From the NCBI RefSeq assembly GCF_023856365.1, contig NC_064533.1, forward strand, positions 31,730,118 through 31,794,117: 64,000 bases of DNA, given 5' to 3'. This stretch comes from Brienomyrus brachyistius (Eukaryota; Chordata; Actinopteri; Osteoglossiformes; Mormyridae). Under the pieces are notes generated by a model. That model was given only the letters and a program-made list of their open reading frames with translations. It did no database searches and had not been told where the DNA came from. The translations under genes were made by a program, and so were the position numbers. This document shows positions 25,936 to 37,640 of this stretch, piece after piece (within the stretch, counting starts at the first letter, position 1; the number at the start of each line of letters is the position of its first letter).

Positions 25936-28900
25936 GGGACTTTAGCAGAGGGGGGCTGTGCTCTCGGACGATGACTCTTCCTGTCTTATCTTCCACCATC
26001 TCGTCACGTGGGGACTACAGGGCTGTATGCAGCATCCGGTGGTACGGCCTTCCCATGGAAACCCAGAGAAAGGAATATTCACCATCTCAACAACCCCCCC
26101 CCCCCCCCCCCCGCACACAAAAAGTGGGCATCTTCAGAGGCTAGTAGCTGTTATGGGAGAGGTGAAATTTGACGGGAGCCTATCTGCTTGTTGAAAGCAG
26201 GTAATTGATGAGTGTTCAGCGCAAAGCATCGTGGCAGGAGAAGGAGACCCAGGAGCAGAAGGGAGGTCCCATCACACGCTGATCATGGGAGAGCAGAATG
26301 CTACTGCTAGTATTGCTACTAAGTATTTCAAAGGGAGGCCCTACCTTAAAAACAAGAATTAAACAAGTAAACAAATACATGCATAAATCAGACATTTGCT
26401 TCATTTATTATACAGGTTCTATGGTTTCGTCCCAGCTTAGCGTGCTGCCACGGTTACTGCTCCCCATGGGGCTTAGTGAGTTTCGGGGGCGGGTGGGGGG
26501 GGTTAGCGCGCAATCAGGATGTGGAGGCGTTTTTCATATTTAGCCTCCACCAACGCCTGCTGACTGCCAGACGCGTGTTTGCATATCGGAGCCGTACCTG
26601 CCTACCAGCTGTCTGTTTAAAGGGTCGTACCCCACAGAAGTGCTGCAGAACACTTCATTTCATGCATGGCTTATTATCAGTACCTCTGCCTGACTTCTAA
26701 TATGTTCATGTGGGTATCATATATGATAAATGATAAATCGCCCATATAACTGCAGATTTAGTATAGTGGGTACGACTGTCTGCTTCGGCCAACACGCATC
26801 AGGTTAAAGCTTCCTTTGAAAATGGAACATGCACGCTGAGGTAGATGTCTTCGATAACAGTGATACAGCATTCAGATCATAGTAATAACAGCTATAAAAT
26901 ATTGCAAAATCAACTGCTTGCGGTGCCAAACGCCCACGGCGTGTCCGTGCTTCTGCAGTTTCCCGCAGCAACATTCACGTGCAGGAAAGGGTTCCCTTAA
27001 GTCACACTGCGATCCCCCCCCCCCCCCACCCCCTGACAACCTGCCACTTCATCCAGACAAATTAAAAACATAATCACGTCGCAAAGAAAATGTTTGAAAC
27101 TTTAAAACAAGTCAGCTGTCAAATCAAATACCATCGTAGAAAACACATGATAATTAAAAAAATAGATTCGACAATGTTAACCTCACATCTCAAGCGTCAT
27201 AATGAATCTATCTATATATATGTTTGTCATATGTATACATATCTATCAATGACTTGTTCCCACAAGATAGACTTTTGCTATTGGTGCAGTTTTGAGTTAC
27301 TGTCACAGAACAAGAACTTTAGTTTTCACCTGTTTACATGCCCTACTTCTCAAGCATGCAGTATGTTTTGGTACAGCACATAATCTGCAATGTACAGCGT
27401 ATTCTGACAGCCCCCCGCTGTCTCCCATCGCTCCTCTTCTTCTCCCAGACGGTTTTCTAAGGGTTTTCATGTTCAGCAAGTAATGCACGTGCTCGCTGAT
27501 CCAAGTAACTTTCTCGGCATGTCCCTGCTCGCTCCTCGCTGCACGTCCTGGTTGCGGCCATCATCCCCGGCCCACCTGGCCTTATCGTCGGGATCGACAC
27601 ACGGTCAATAATCCAAGCCAGACATGAGAGCATCTCACAGCCTGGGCCTCTTGTGACATTAACGCTGGCTAATGCTAGCAGACTGTCTGCTAGCTTCTCC
27701 GCAAAGAGGAAAAATAAAGTGAATCAAGGTCTTTTGCCAGATGGCAAGTCTTTTTCTGGGGGGGGAGGGGGGGTTGGGGGCGTCGTCGAGAGCATGTTTC
27801 TCTTCATAATCTGTGGATTTCGTAGGGGAGATATGGAACATAGGCTGGCCTTCCGTCTCCTGCAAATCAAAAGAAAACAAGGGACTGGGTCCGGATACAG
27901 TCTGGAAAAGCAGCTTTCGTTTCTCAAGTGCAATCCATTCATGCCAGAAGTGTGACTGCCGCTTCCCATCGGAAGGGGCCACAGTTTAAAAGGCCCCAGC
28001 TCCCGTGGTCAGACAGACTGGCTTAGTCAGCGGCTAAAACATGGGCTTACACCTTACACCAGTGGTGCAGTAGCTATTCCAGTTTCTGGGTTCCTTACAC
28101 TTCTAAATCCCTCAGCTCACACCTGCTTTGAGATGGTGGGCTTCTGATCTTATGTTAGCCCTGGCCCTCTGCTGCTAGGATCATTTGCCCACAATCATCT
28201 GAAAAGTCACACTGATGTGTGCTGGGCCACGCACAGGATAACAGAAGGGGCCAGACTTTTCGAAACACTACAAGATCTGCTCATTCGTCCTTTTGCTTGG
28301 GTAGTGGCAGTATAAACGTTTCTTGAGGCACGTTCATCCGCACAAATCTGCCTGCGTCCGGTTTGTCAGTTTCGCACCTCAGATTTGCTTTCATATCCCC
28401 TTGTTGTAAACCTCCCCCTCCCATCCCCCAAGCCTGCTTGACAACAGAACCAGGCTGAAGGGTCCCTTCTGGTTGTTTACGCCACCTACGCTCTGCTGCC
28501 TTCCAGGTGTCCAGTGAGTGCCGCGCAGCTACGCCATGGAAGATACAGCCATCGGCGCAAGACAGACCTACTAACATCTCCGACATGAGCAAATTAAGTT
28601 TCAGGGAGCCTAGAGAATTTGCCGGCACATGCTTTTCCTCAGCAGCCTTCTGGTGGATCAGTATCTGATTGAACACTTCATAAAGGATGTTCTGATAGGA
28701 TTATATTAAATAATAAACATTCTTCTCAGCACTGCACAAAGCACGTTGTGGTGCTATTTCGACTGAGTTTGTATGGCACGACTGGTCTCTGTGGTCTCTC
28801 TCTTATGGTCTCTATTTATATAATGTCATTCTCTGTGTCACTGTCACGATCAACCTACGGCCTTTCAGTCTCCTTAATAACACAAGTCCCATGGGCTTTA

Positions 28901-29115
28901 TGGTGCTGTCAGTCACATGGTCCAATACTCAAAGCATGATCAGGAACCAAGTGGCCTCACATGATGGCTGGACATCAATCCTGAGGTTAAGCAGGATTCA
29001 AAAAGCTCTTTAGCATCCCAAGCTAAACTTTAAAAGGAGGTACATTTGTCACACATTGTCACCTGGCCCCATGACACACATCTTCCAAGTTTCATTTATA
29101 TTGTGTCTGTGTGTG
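25936..29115. other. No gene seen; poly-C runs
   Basis: Non-coding DNA with long C-runs at about 26095-26112 and 27015-27027. An X-box-like CCCATGGAAAC occurs near 26053. Short ORFs carry no recognisable domain. Confidence 0.5.
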
Positions 29116-29116
29116 A

Positions 29117-29190
29117 CACAATATATATATATATATAGTGTGTGTTTATATATATGTGTGTGAATCTGTGTGCGTGTATATATATATAAA
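29117..29190. repeat. AT/GT microsatellite cluster
   Basis: Alternating (AT)n and (GT)n runs directly before a dispersed repeat. Confidence 0.85.
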
Positions 29191-29224
29191 ACCACAACAA
29201 AATATATAACTGTCATTGATCAGG

Positions 29225-29790
29225 GCAGATTCGGGGCGACAGTGTGGCATGGTGCATGCTGGGAAGGAGGTGGACGACCCACTTGTGGCTCACAGGACAA
29301 AACAGGGCTTATTAACAAAAACAGAAAACAACACTAGGAACACTACAAAAAACAAAAAGGACCAAGAGGGGTGAAAAGCAAAAGAGGATAAACAAAGACT
29401 AATTACAAATGGGTCATGGCAACAGGGGGGAACATACATCATACATACAACGAACCACTGAATGACTGAACTGAGGCAGGGACTCAAATACTGAAGGGTA
29501 ACCAGACTAACACAGGGCAGGTGAGACTAAGGAAAACAGGCCACAGGTGAAACTAATAAACTAAAACATGAAACTTAAACTAGGAGACAGAATCTAACAC
29601 TGGGAATGACAGACGAGGAAAAACACAATCAAGGGCAGAAAAAGCAAAACACAGGGACTAGAAAACTGATACAACTGAAACACAAGGGAACAAAATCTAA
29701 AAAAATCAGATGAAGTGGGACTTGAACACACAACAGAGGGGTCAACAGGTAGTTGCATGCTCAGCTTGTTAAGCTATGCGGCTGATGGGG
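29225..29790 (-). mobile_element. Dispersed repeat with tRNA-like end
   Basis: A low-complexity AC/AG-rich body whose right end, read on the minus strand, has a tRNA-like head (CTTAACAAGCTGAGCATGC) and a box-B-like GTTCAAGTCCC. A structurally similar element lies at 37066-37640. No coding capacity. The family is not named. Confidence 0.5.
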
Positions 29791-30489
29791 AGCGGTGGAG
29801 ACACTACAGACTGACAACAGGGGAAGACAGGAAAGACTGGGCTAAAGGTGCTGACCCTGACAAGACTGGGATCTGCAGCCTACATGAACTGTCACACTCT
29901 GCCATACTGCAAAACTGTACATGTGGCCCAAACATGTGACCAGACGTCTGCTTATTTGATATGTATGATAAGTGTTAATAATGTAACCTCAAGAATGCAC
30001 GTTATCTTACAGAGATTACAGAATTATTACTTTCAGTTCATTCGGTTTTGCTCCCGTTAGGTTAAGTCGGTGCCAGCTGTATGGAGTGTTTCTCTGAGAT
30101 GCAGCTGCTGCTACAGATGAGGCGGAGTGTTAGTCAGCATCATTTGGTCAGTGTACCTTACATCAGGCAGCGGATCTGAAGATGCAAGCTGTGCAGAAGC
30201 ATAGACACAAGTCATTTAGATCTCACTAAGGCAATAATAACATCCATCCAATACGCTGCAAAATAGCGTTTTGGATTTGAAAGGACTTGCTAACATGTTA
30301 TATCCTATTAACATGTTCAGTTTTTTGTCACTATCCTTACTGTAAGCTATGCTGCAATGTTTACATCCAGCTGCACTTTATCTGTATTTACTGCACTAGT
30401 AATTGCATTTATTGCATCTTAGTCATTTATTTACAGTGCACACTGGGTTTATGGTGTGATTTATGTCTTGTGTAATGACTTATATCCAG

Positions 30490-30590
30490 AATTGTTCATA
30501 TTACTTTGTTTGTGTGAAGGCACTGACAGAACTGCTGCTAAAATTTCATTGTACTCAGTACAATGACAGTAAAGGATCTGAATCTGGAAA
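30490..30590 (+). mobile_element. LINE 3' end fragment
   Basis: Contains AAATTTCATTGTACTCAGTA followed by CAATGACAGTAAAGGATCTG, the typical 3' end of fish L2/CR1-type LINEs. Only the tail is seen. Confidence 0.55.
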
Positions 30591-31515
30591 ATGCACCAGT
30601 TTAGCTCTTTCATTTCTTAGCTCCTTAGGTGAAGTTCATTCTCTTACGATATTCACTAAGCTTCTTTTGAGCACACTGTCCTATTACATTGGTATTCAAA
30701 CGTTTCCCAGGTGACATTTTCACCCAGCTACTGTATTCTTGTTTAACATGATGTGTGGCTTAAGGAATGACATTATAGCATGAAATTCAGGCCTCGCCTC
30801 AAACCTCCTGGGTATGCAGGCCAGTCCAAAACCAAGCAGCCTGTAAACTGCCCATAGTGTGTGTGTGTGTGTGTGTGCCTGTGCATGTATGTGCCCCCAA
30901 ATGAAAACCTACTCAGAAAAAGCGGCTGGAAGATGAATTATTATAAATTAAGGTGAAAATATTAATCAAATGGCATGAAATCTCATTAAAAATGTCTAGT
31001 CGTTAATAAAGGCAAATTATGGGTGTTCTGATGGTTAATTACGTACGTATTCCCTTACCTTCGAAATAAGGAATTAGAACTGACGCGCTTGAAAAGGTGT
31101 CAGAAAGATTTAGCGTAATTCTATTCGTCTTATTCTCTCCTTTTTACGAGTAAACACTGCCATCTAGCTACCATAGGAACATATTTAACCCGCACAAATT
31201 ACTGTCTATAAAATTGCCACGCATGGTTTATTTCTTCCAATGAAACAATATTAAATGCGCATTAATTTCCGCATATAATTTTAACCCACTCGTTTATATA
31301 ATAAGCCTACTTAACAGGCCTATAATACTTTGGGCTGCACGAATGTTTTTAAAGAAGAATCATAAAACAAACAAAACAAAATTTCTTTACAATAAGACGC
31401 ATGATAAAACCCCAATGACTTGGAAACTACTCATTACGCCACCAGGGTCAGTGTATAATATAAGGGTGTTTTATTTGTCTTAATATTTTTTCCTTGAACA
31501 GTTTGTGTGAGTTTT
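30591..31515. other. No gene seen
   Basis: Non-coding; a (GT)n run lies at about 30858-30878 and a weaker CTCF-like motif on the minus strand at 31157-31170 (reverse complement TAGCTAGATGGCAG). Confidence 0.5.
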
Positions 31516-31645
31516 CTACGGAAGAGGATTAGGGCAACCATGGAAACATTATTTGAATTCTGAGTTTTTCTTAGAATTCTGACTTTAATCTCAGAATTCA
31601 AACTTTTTTCTCATAATTCTGAATTGCACTAATCCTCTTCCGTAG
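31516..31645. mobile_element. Foldback MITE, 130 bp
   Basis: Perfect 17-bp terminal inverted repeats, CTACGGAAGAGGATTAG at 31516-31532 and its reverse complement at 31629-31645, flanked on both sides by TTTT. The interior is built from AATTCTGA / TCAGAATT motifs on both strands, so the whole element can fold. No coding sequence. An RFX-like ACCATGGAAAC is at about 31537-31547. Confidence 0.85.
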
Positions 31646-33681
31646 TTTTACCTTGAAAGCTAGACATGATTTACGTGCCAGTGTAATGGCGACGTACTTA
31701 ACACGATCTTTAACTGGCTACTGCAGACAGCGGGAACCCTCACGCATCTTAGCAATCGCAATTTATACGTTTTAAATTTTAAGATTCGGGTACCAAATTC
31801 CATTTTATAGTTCGAACGATTGGGGAATTTCAATTTTCACAAATGTGGTAAGCTAATTTCAAAAGATTTAAATCTTTAATTAATTTATAGTTAAAATGAA
31901 CACATATGGAGGCAGTCAGTTTAAACATTTTAAATAAATTCATATGGAAAATAATTTCTCGGAGTGAAATTCCCGCATCACCCAATTAACACGCACGTGA
32001 CTGCAGGCGTCTCTTACGTTTCTTTTCATTGCAACTGTTTGATTAGCATTTGATCGAGTCAGTGAGATTGAGTTAATGCAAGTTAATATATAGGAACAGA
32101 ATTGTTCTAATTTATATTATTTCCGTTGAACTTTAGTTATGCTGGATCCTTTGATATGATATGACTTCCGTAAATGCTGTTTTATCACTTGATCCTATAA
32201 TCTTGCACGCGCGTTATATTCTGTTCGAGTTCTGGAGTTTGGATCACAGCCATCGTTTTATTTGTTACCCAGAAGGTTTAGAGGTATAGGCCTACACTGT
32301 TTATTTATTTGCTTATTTGTCTATTTTTTTCTTTGTTTATAATTTTGTGCTCCATAAGATCACTAATAGCAAAATAATGGTTGGCTTTTTTTAAACAAGC
32401 TCATCGTTATTTATTTTTTCACACTGGCTAATGACATTGTGTTTTCGAAGTAACTGCATCTGTCCAGTAATTATTCAAACGATAGCTAGTTATGAACGAG
32501 CTATCTTAGTCGACGACCAAAGGACGAACAATCTGGAAGGTTGCTATAGAAACATGACTGCCTTTAAAGGCTTCTAGCGCAGGATTTTGTTGATCCACAG
32601 GGTGGCGCTGTGAGCTTTGCCATCTCGTACATTCATCATAAGCTCTACAATAACAGAAACGGCGCGCTGTTTATCAAGTTATGTATCTAATCAATGTGTA
32701 TATTAAACAAATACAGAAATTGCATGCATTTCAAAATTATTGTTATTATTTCCATATTATGTAATTCCTTTTATAATATTAGTTCCATTTGATGCACCAA
32801 AGTAGTAAGATAGTTTCAAGGAAAGTTAAAGGAATTTAACCCCCCCCCCCTAAGGAATGTAAACAATGTAAATAATTTATATGCAAATCTAATGCATTGC
32901 ATTTCACCACAGCAATGCTATCAAATGCTATCAAAAGTGCTAGGAATCAACATTTGGCGGAAAAAAAAAGTTTTGTTTCGAGAGCAATCTGCTTTGGAGG
33001 CTAGGGGACGGTGTTCGGCTGGACGTGATGTTCAGGCAACAGCTGCTGTTTGATTGCAATCTGTCCTCGAAGAACACGCCATCCACCGCGATGTAAAAGA
33101 TAATGGCATCGCTGCAAGAATGCCTCCAACTGGGATAATTCCTTAAACCTGTCGCCTGGGGGATAATGCCTGTACGATGACAGTCATAGAAAATACGTGA
33201 CCGAGGGAGTCGTGAGGAAAACAACAGAGGTCGTGTCTTCGAGTGACCTTGTCCACATTAAACTGCACAGACCGCATACACGAGAGACAGTCTCTCTGAA
33301 CTGGAGTTATCCTCCTCCTCTGTACCAATCACGCAAATAACATGCAGTCTTACTAACAGGTAGATTCTAATGGACACCTTACGAATTTCTAAAAATGAAA
33401 GTATTAAAGTCCTACATCGAGAAGTATGACGTTTGAGATGATTTGCGTACATTGTGCACATTTTCAGGTAACTTTACCCATTCAATATGACGAGCATGTA
33501 AGACAACAACTAACAGTGCCGCTCCATTTATCGAGGTGACAAAACAACTGTTTCTGTTAAGGAAATCATTCGATCACAGTAAGAATGCGGGAGCAAGAGA
33601 CTATATTTAAGCAAAGTGCTGAATTAGGATGTACTCACAGAAACGCATGTTTCTCTACTTCATTTCTGCTGTGGTGAACAG
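31646..33681. other. AT-rich flank 3' of kcna6
   Basis: No gene seen. Contains a CTCF-like CCACAGGGTGGCGC at 32595-32608 and a C-run near 32841. The part next to 33681 should hold the kcna6 3' UTR; no polyadenylation site could be chosen with confidence. Confidence 0.5.
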
Positions 33682-35118
33682 TCATACATCAGTCAGCTTG
33701 CCCGTGTACACTTTGTTTGGGCTACAGTTTGTAAATTTGAATGCATCGTAATCGTCTGAATCCAGGTAGTCGGATTTCGCAAGGGAAGGCTTGCTGTCAC
33801 TCTTCTTGAATTCTCCAAACGAGGGCTGCTGCTGTCCACATGTTACATGCGTGTACTCAAATTGCTCCTCGTGCTCCGTTTCTCTGTGGTAGAAATAGTT
33901 GAAATTTGAGACGATCACAGGGACGGGCAGAGCGATGGTAAGTACACCGGCAATAGCACACAACGAACCCACTATTTTGCCGCCGATTGTGACTGGGCAC
34001 ATGTCCCCGTAGCCCACAGTAGTCATGGACACCACAGCCCACCAGAAAGCATCGGGGATACTGCTGAATCCCGACTCTGGGTCATCGGTCTCAGCAAAGT
34101 ACACCGCGCTTGAAAACAAGATGACCCCGATGAAAAGGAAGAATATCAAGAGACCCAGTTCTCTCATGCTAGCCTGGAGGGTCTTTCCAAGGATCTGCAG
34201 ACCCTTCGAGTGCCTGGAGAGCTTGAAGATCCTAAAGACACGCACCAGACGAATCACCCTCAGTATTGCCAAAGACATCGCTTGTTGCCCGTTCCCTTGA
34301 TGTTCTGCGAGCTCCAAACCCAGCGTGATGAAATAGGGCATAATTGCAACGATATCGATGGTATTCATAATGTTTTTGAAGAAGGCGGGCTTGCTGGGGC
34401 AGGCAAAGAACCTCACCAACAGCTCGAAAGAAAACCAGATGATGCACAGTGTTTCAACTATGAAGAAAGGGTCTGTGAACGGATTTGGCTTCTTCATGTG
34501 AGTAGTCCCGTTCACATGAAGGAAATCCTCGGGATATCTGTTTTCCTCCCTGAACTCCGGCAGGGTTTCCAAGCAGAAAATCACAATTGAAATCAAGATC
34601 ACAAGAACAGAAATTATTGCAATTCCCCTGGCTGGTCCTGAACTCTCGGGATATTCAAACAAGAGCCAGACCTGACGCTGAAATTCGTTTTCTGGCAAAG
34701 GACGTTCTTCTTCTTTGATGAACCCTTCGTCTTCCTTGAAATTTTCGATGACTTCCTCTCCCAATTCGTAGAATTTAATTTCCTCCATAAATATGTCCAC
34801 GGGTACGTTCACGGGTCTCCTAAGCCGTCCTCCAGATTGGTAATAATAGAGGATGGCATCAAAGCTGGGTCGATTTCTGTCAAAGAAGTATTCATTTCTT
34901 AGCGGATCAAAAAAACGCATTCTTTTTCTCGGGTCCCCCAGCAAGGTGTTGGGGAACTGGGCAAGGGTTTTAAGTTGTGTCTCGAAGCGTAGCCCGGAGA
35001 TGTTGATGACCACCCTCTCGCAGCATTCTTGGTCCGCCTGTTGGGGATCATAGACATCTTGGGACAGGGCTGCAAGTGCCACAGTCTCATCCAGATTATC
35101 TGAGGGCACCACTGTCAT
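33682..35118 (-). CDS. kcna6: Kv1.6-type voltage-gated K+ channel alpha subunit
   Basis: Intronless 478-residue Shaker-family subunit. Assignment to Kv1.6 rests on [10 protein letters not shown] after S4 (shared by Kv1.5 and Kv1.6) together with [14 protein letters not shown] after S6, which is Kv1.6-like; Kv1.5 lacks this and the -TDV end. The T1 domain is ~36-137 ([11 protein letters not shown]), S1 ~165-186, sequon NGT at 203-205, S4 at ~285-302 with the full Arg/Lys ladder, TVGYGD 367-372 and PVP 398-400. It ends in TDV, a PDZ ligand. Two oddities: Cys374 replaces the usual outer-pore Tyr, and the N-terminus [11 protein letters not shown] resembles Kv1.2/1.3 rather than mammalian Kv1.6, with a much shorter S1-S2 loop than the ~529-aa mammalian protein. 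It lies in tandem upstream of kcna1. Residual doubt is about which Kv1 subtype name applies, not about function. Confidence 0.88.
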   Translation of the reverse strand: MTVVPSDNLDETVALAALSQDVYDPQQADQECCERVVINISGLRFETQLKTLAQFPNTLLGDPRKRMRFFDPLRNEYFFDRNRPSFDAILYYYQSGGRLRRPVNVPVDIFMEEIKFYELGEEVIENFKEDEGFIKEEERPLPENEFQRQVWLLFEYPESSGPARGIAIISVLVILISIVIFCLETLPEFREENRYPEDFLHVNGTTHMKKPNPFTDPFFIVETLCIIWFSFELLVRFFACPSKPAFFKNIMNTIDIVAIMPYFITLGLELAEHQGNGQQAMSLAILRVIRLVRVFRIFKLSRHSKGLQILGKTLQASMRELGLLIFFLFIGVILFSSAVYFAETDDPESGFSSIPDAFWWAVVSMTTVGYGDMCPVTIGGKIVGSLCAIAGVLTIALPVPVIVSNFNYFYHRETEHEEQFEYTHVTCGQQQPSFGEFKKSDSKPSLAKSDYLDSDDYDAFKFTNCSPNKVYTGKLTDV

Positions 35119-37065
35119 CTTTCCCCCCTGGAGGGTAATGGCACTGGAACCACGGTCCGTCCTCGGTTTCTCCCCTGTCGGTGTGCGCCCTGGATGTCTC
35201 GGAGAATCGGTCAGTCACTTGTAGATGAGAGCGCCCGGCTCCGTTTGCGCCTTTTACCGGTGTCCGTCTTCTTTCTGCGGGCACAATATCTGTGCTCTCA
35301 TTTTCTCTGCAGGTTTGCTTGGATTATCCCATCACCTTCTTCACGCTGGCAGTCTGGACTATTGGCTGTCACATTCACAGCATTTTAAGCAGCAGTGCCC
35401 TCCCCAAGTGGGCTGACGTGTGGACGCTCTCTCGCTGAACAGAAAACACACACGCACATTCCCTAATGTGACAGTAATGGCATTTAAACGCATGAACTAG
35501 AAGGGTATAATATCGTCGCTGCTATTTTAGAATGAGTCGTTCGATCTCTAAAACACAGAACTTAATCATTTCCCTCGCGTCTTTGCCCTAAATTAAACAT
35601 CGACAGTTCAAGGTTAATATCATTTGTTTACATGCAGTAATCTGTTGTTACTAACGGATTTTTAAACAACAGCTTCGTTGTTTAAAAACGGACTAAGCTG
35701 TTATATAAGAAACATGCAAAACGTGTAAACATTGGTAATCTGTTCAACGTTTGCACTTAGAAACGTTTTTGCAAAACTACATAACTTTAAGGTGTGTCAC
35801 CATTTATATCAGTTTTTTTTTCGAAATTAGGACCGTTGAAAATGAAACAATACTTACCATGCAGGACACTCTTCGCTTTCGTTTCGGTCCTCCATGTGAT
35901 TATCATTGTGGTGTATTTTCTTGCAGAATCCTACAACGCAAGTGAAATAAGTTATTTGAATTGTGTTATTACCAAATGCACCGCGATCAGACCCTGAAGG
36001 CGAACACTCCTATATGGTTGTCGCGACATATATATCAAGATAAGACCACATTGCAGTTCCTAATACCAGTTCAACACTTGCGATTCTTTTTTTAAGTAGA
36101 GACCCCTAATCATTAATCGCTAAATTGAGAGTTAGAATTTTAAATTCTATAGAAATTAACTGACATTTTGACTGTGTTCAGAATGTCGGTATATGCCTTA
36201 ATAAGAATGGCATATTAAAAGCCTGACCGTTTTAGGGGAATGCAGTGGAGAGAATTAAGGGCCGAATCGTAAATGTATGACGTAAACCCTTAAAATAGCA
36301 CGATTTCTCCAAGGACTTCAGGAAAATTTCTTTTCCCATGGAATGGCTTAGGGAAAAAATTGAAGAAAAAAAAGAGGACGTTTCTGCCGCTTGGGGACGT
36401 ACTACTTCATTCAGAAAACAAATTTTCCTTGCCGGTATTCATTGGTCTTGTCCCTGCTGAATGCGTTGTAATCGACCCTGTAATTCAAAACAATACAGAG
36501 ACTCAAGGGTTGGTTGGACACTAGTTTCGTTAGGAGCAACGCTTCTTCTTAACTATACCTAAACACTTCTTATAAGTATATACACCTATAACTTAGTATA
36601 GGTACTTTTAACTTTGACGTTACTCGATGTTGTCTTCATTCACTATAAGTATAGAATGACATTAAAATCAAAACATTGTTCTACACAATACCCAGATAAG
36701 CAAAAGAAAGAAAAAAACTATTATGTGTAGTGGGAAAAGCCTATTTGCCTGAATAGCGACTGGGTCACACAAAGTGTTTGACTGTAACTTAACTGTCATT
36801 AAGAGTGAAAGTATGTAATCTCGCTACCTGTAAGCATATTTGTGCTTTACAGGTTGCGTAACACTTTCTAGGCACTTATTTAACACACACAAACATGGTT
36901 ACAGTATTTATGTACAACCACCATATTACAAAGGATTTCAATGTCTTTCTAATATATGGTAACCATCTGCCAATAAGGCAGATTTACAGCTACCGTTTGT
37001 TATTTAGCTTAGCATGCAGTTTCATAACTAAACCAACCTGTATTGCAGGTGACAAAATATTTTAG
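35119..37065. other. Upstream region of kcna6, no other gene
   Basis: Contains the kcna6 5' leader next to the start (A at -3 of the ATG) and then AT-rich unique sequence. No TATA box, exon or domain-bearing ORF is supported. Confidence 0.5.
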
Positions 37066-37640
37066 TGTTATGGCAGGGCATGGCGAAGGAGAGATGATCC
37101 ACATAGCAGCTTCAACATCACTAGGATTTTATTACACATGACACAGACGGACCATGAGGGGTCAGAACTAAACTAGGGCAGGGAGTAACACAGGGCAACT
37201 ACAACTAATAAACACACAGCAACAGAAGGAAACAGCCATCATGAACCACTAAGGAACAGAACAAGAGCCGGCACTTAAATACACTGCTATCAAGTCAAGG
37301 CATAGGACAGGTGATCAACCCATCACTAAATATTCGGGGCAACAAGGAACAGGTGGGGTAAATTATAGTTAACAGGCAGTAGAGACTAGGAAACAGGTAC
37401 AAACACAGGACTATCAACACTAGGAGAGATCAAGGAACACAAGTAAAACAGAACATAGACAAGGCACGGGTGGGGGAACCAACAACAAGCTATAACGTAA
37501 CCATACAGAGATCAGGGGAAAAATAAAACCAAAACATAACACAAAGGTGAGGCAGGGCCCAGGTCAGCCACAAACTCATGACAGAAGGGTTAGCAGCTCC
37601 TGAGCCACACACTCAACCTGCTGAACTACACAGCAGCCCA
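37066..37640 (-). mobile_element. Dispersed AC-rich repeat with SINE-like end
   Basis: Same low-complexity style as 29225-29790: runs of AACAGG/AACACAGG. Its right end, read on the minus strand, is tRNA-like (TAGTTCAGCAGGTTGAGTGT). Degenerate, no ORF. Confidence 0.45.

Noticed and set aside
26755..26815. tRNA-like stretch (TTAGTATAGTGGGTACGAC)
   Set aside because: It resembles a tRNA D-arm but has no matching acceptor stem or T-arm, so no tRNA gene is called.
33682..35118. Calling the second channel kcna5 or kcna3
   Set aside because: [10 protein letters not shown] is shared with Kv1.5, but the EYTHVTCGQ tail and -TDV end fit Kv1.6. Kv1.3 and Kv1.2 have [10 protein letters not shown].
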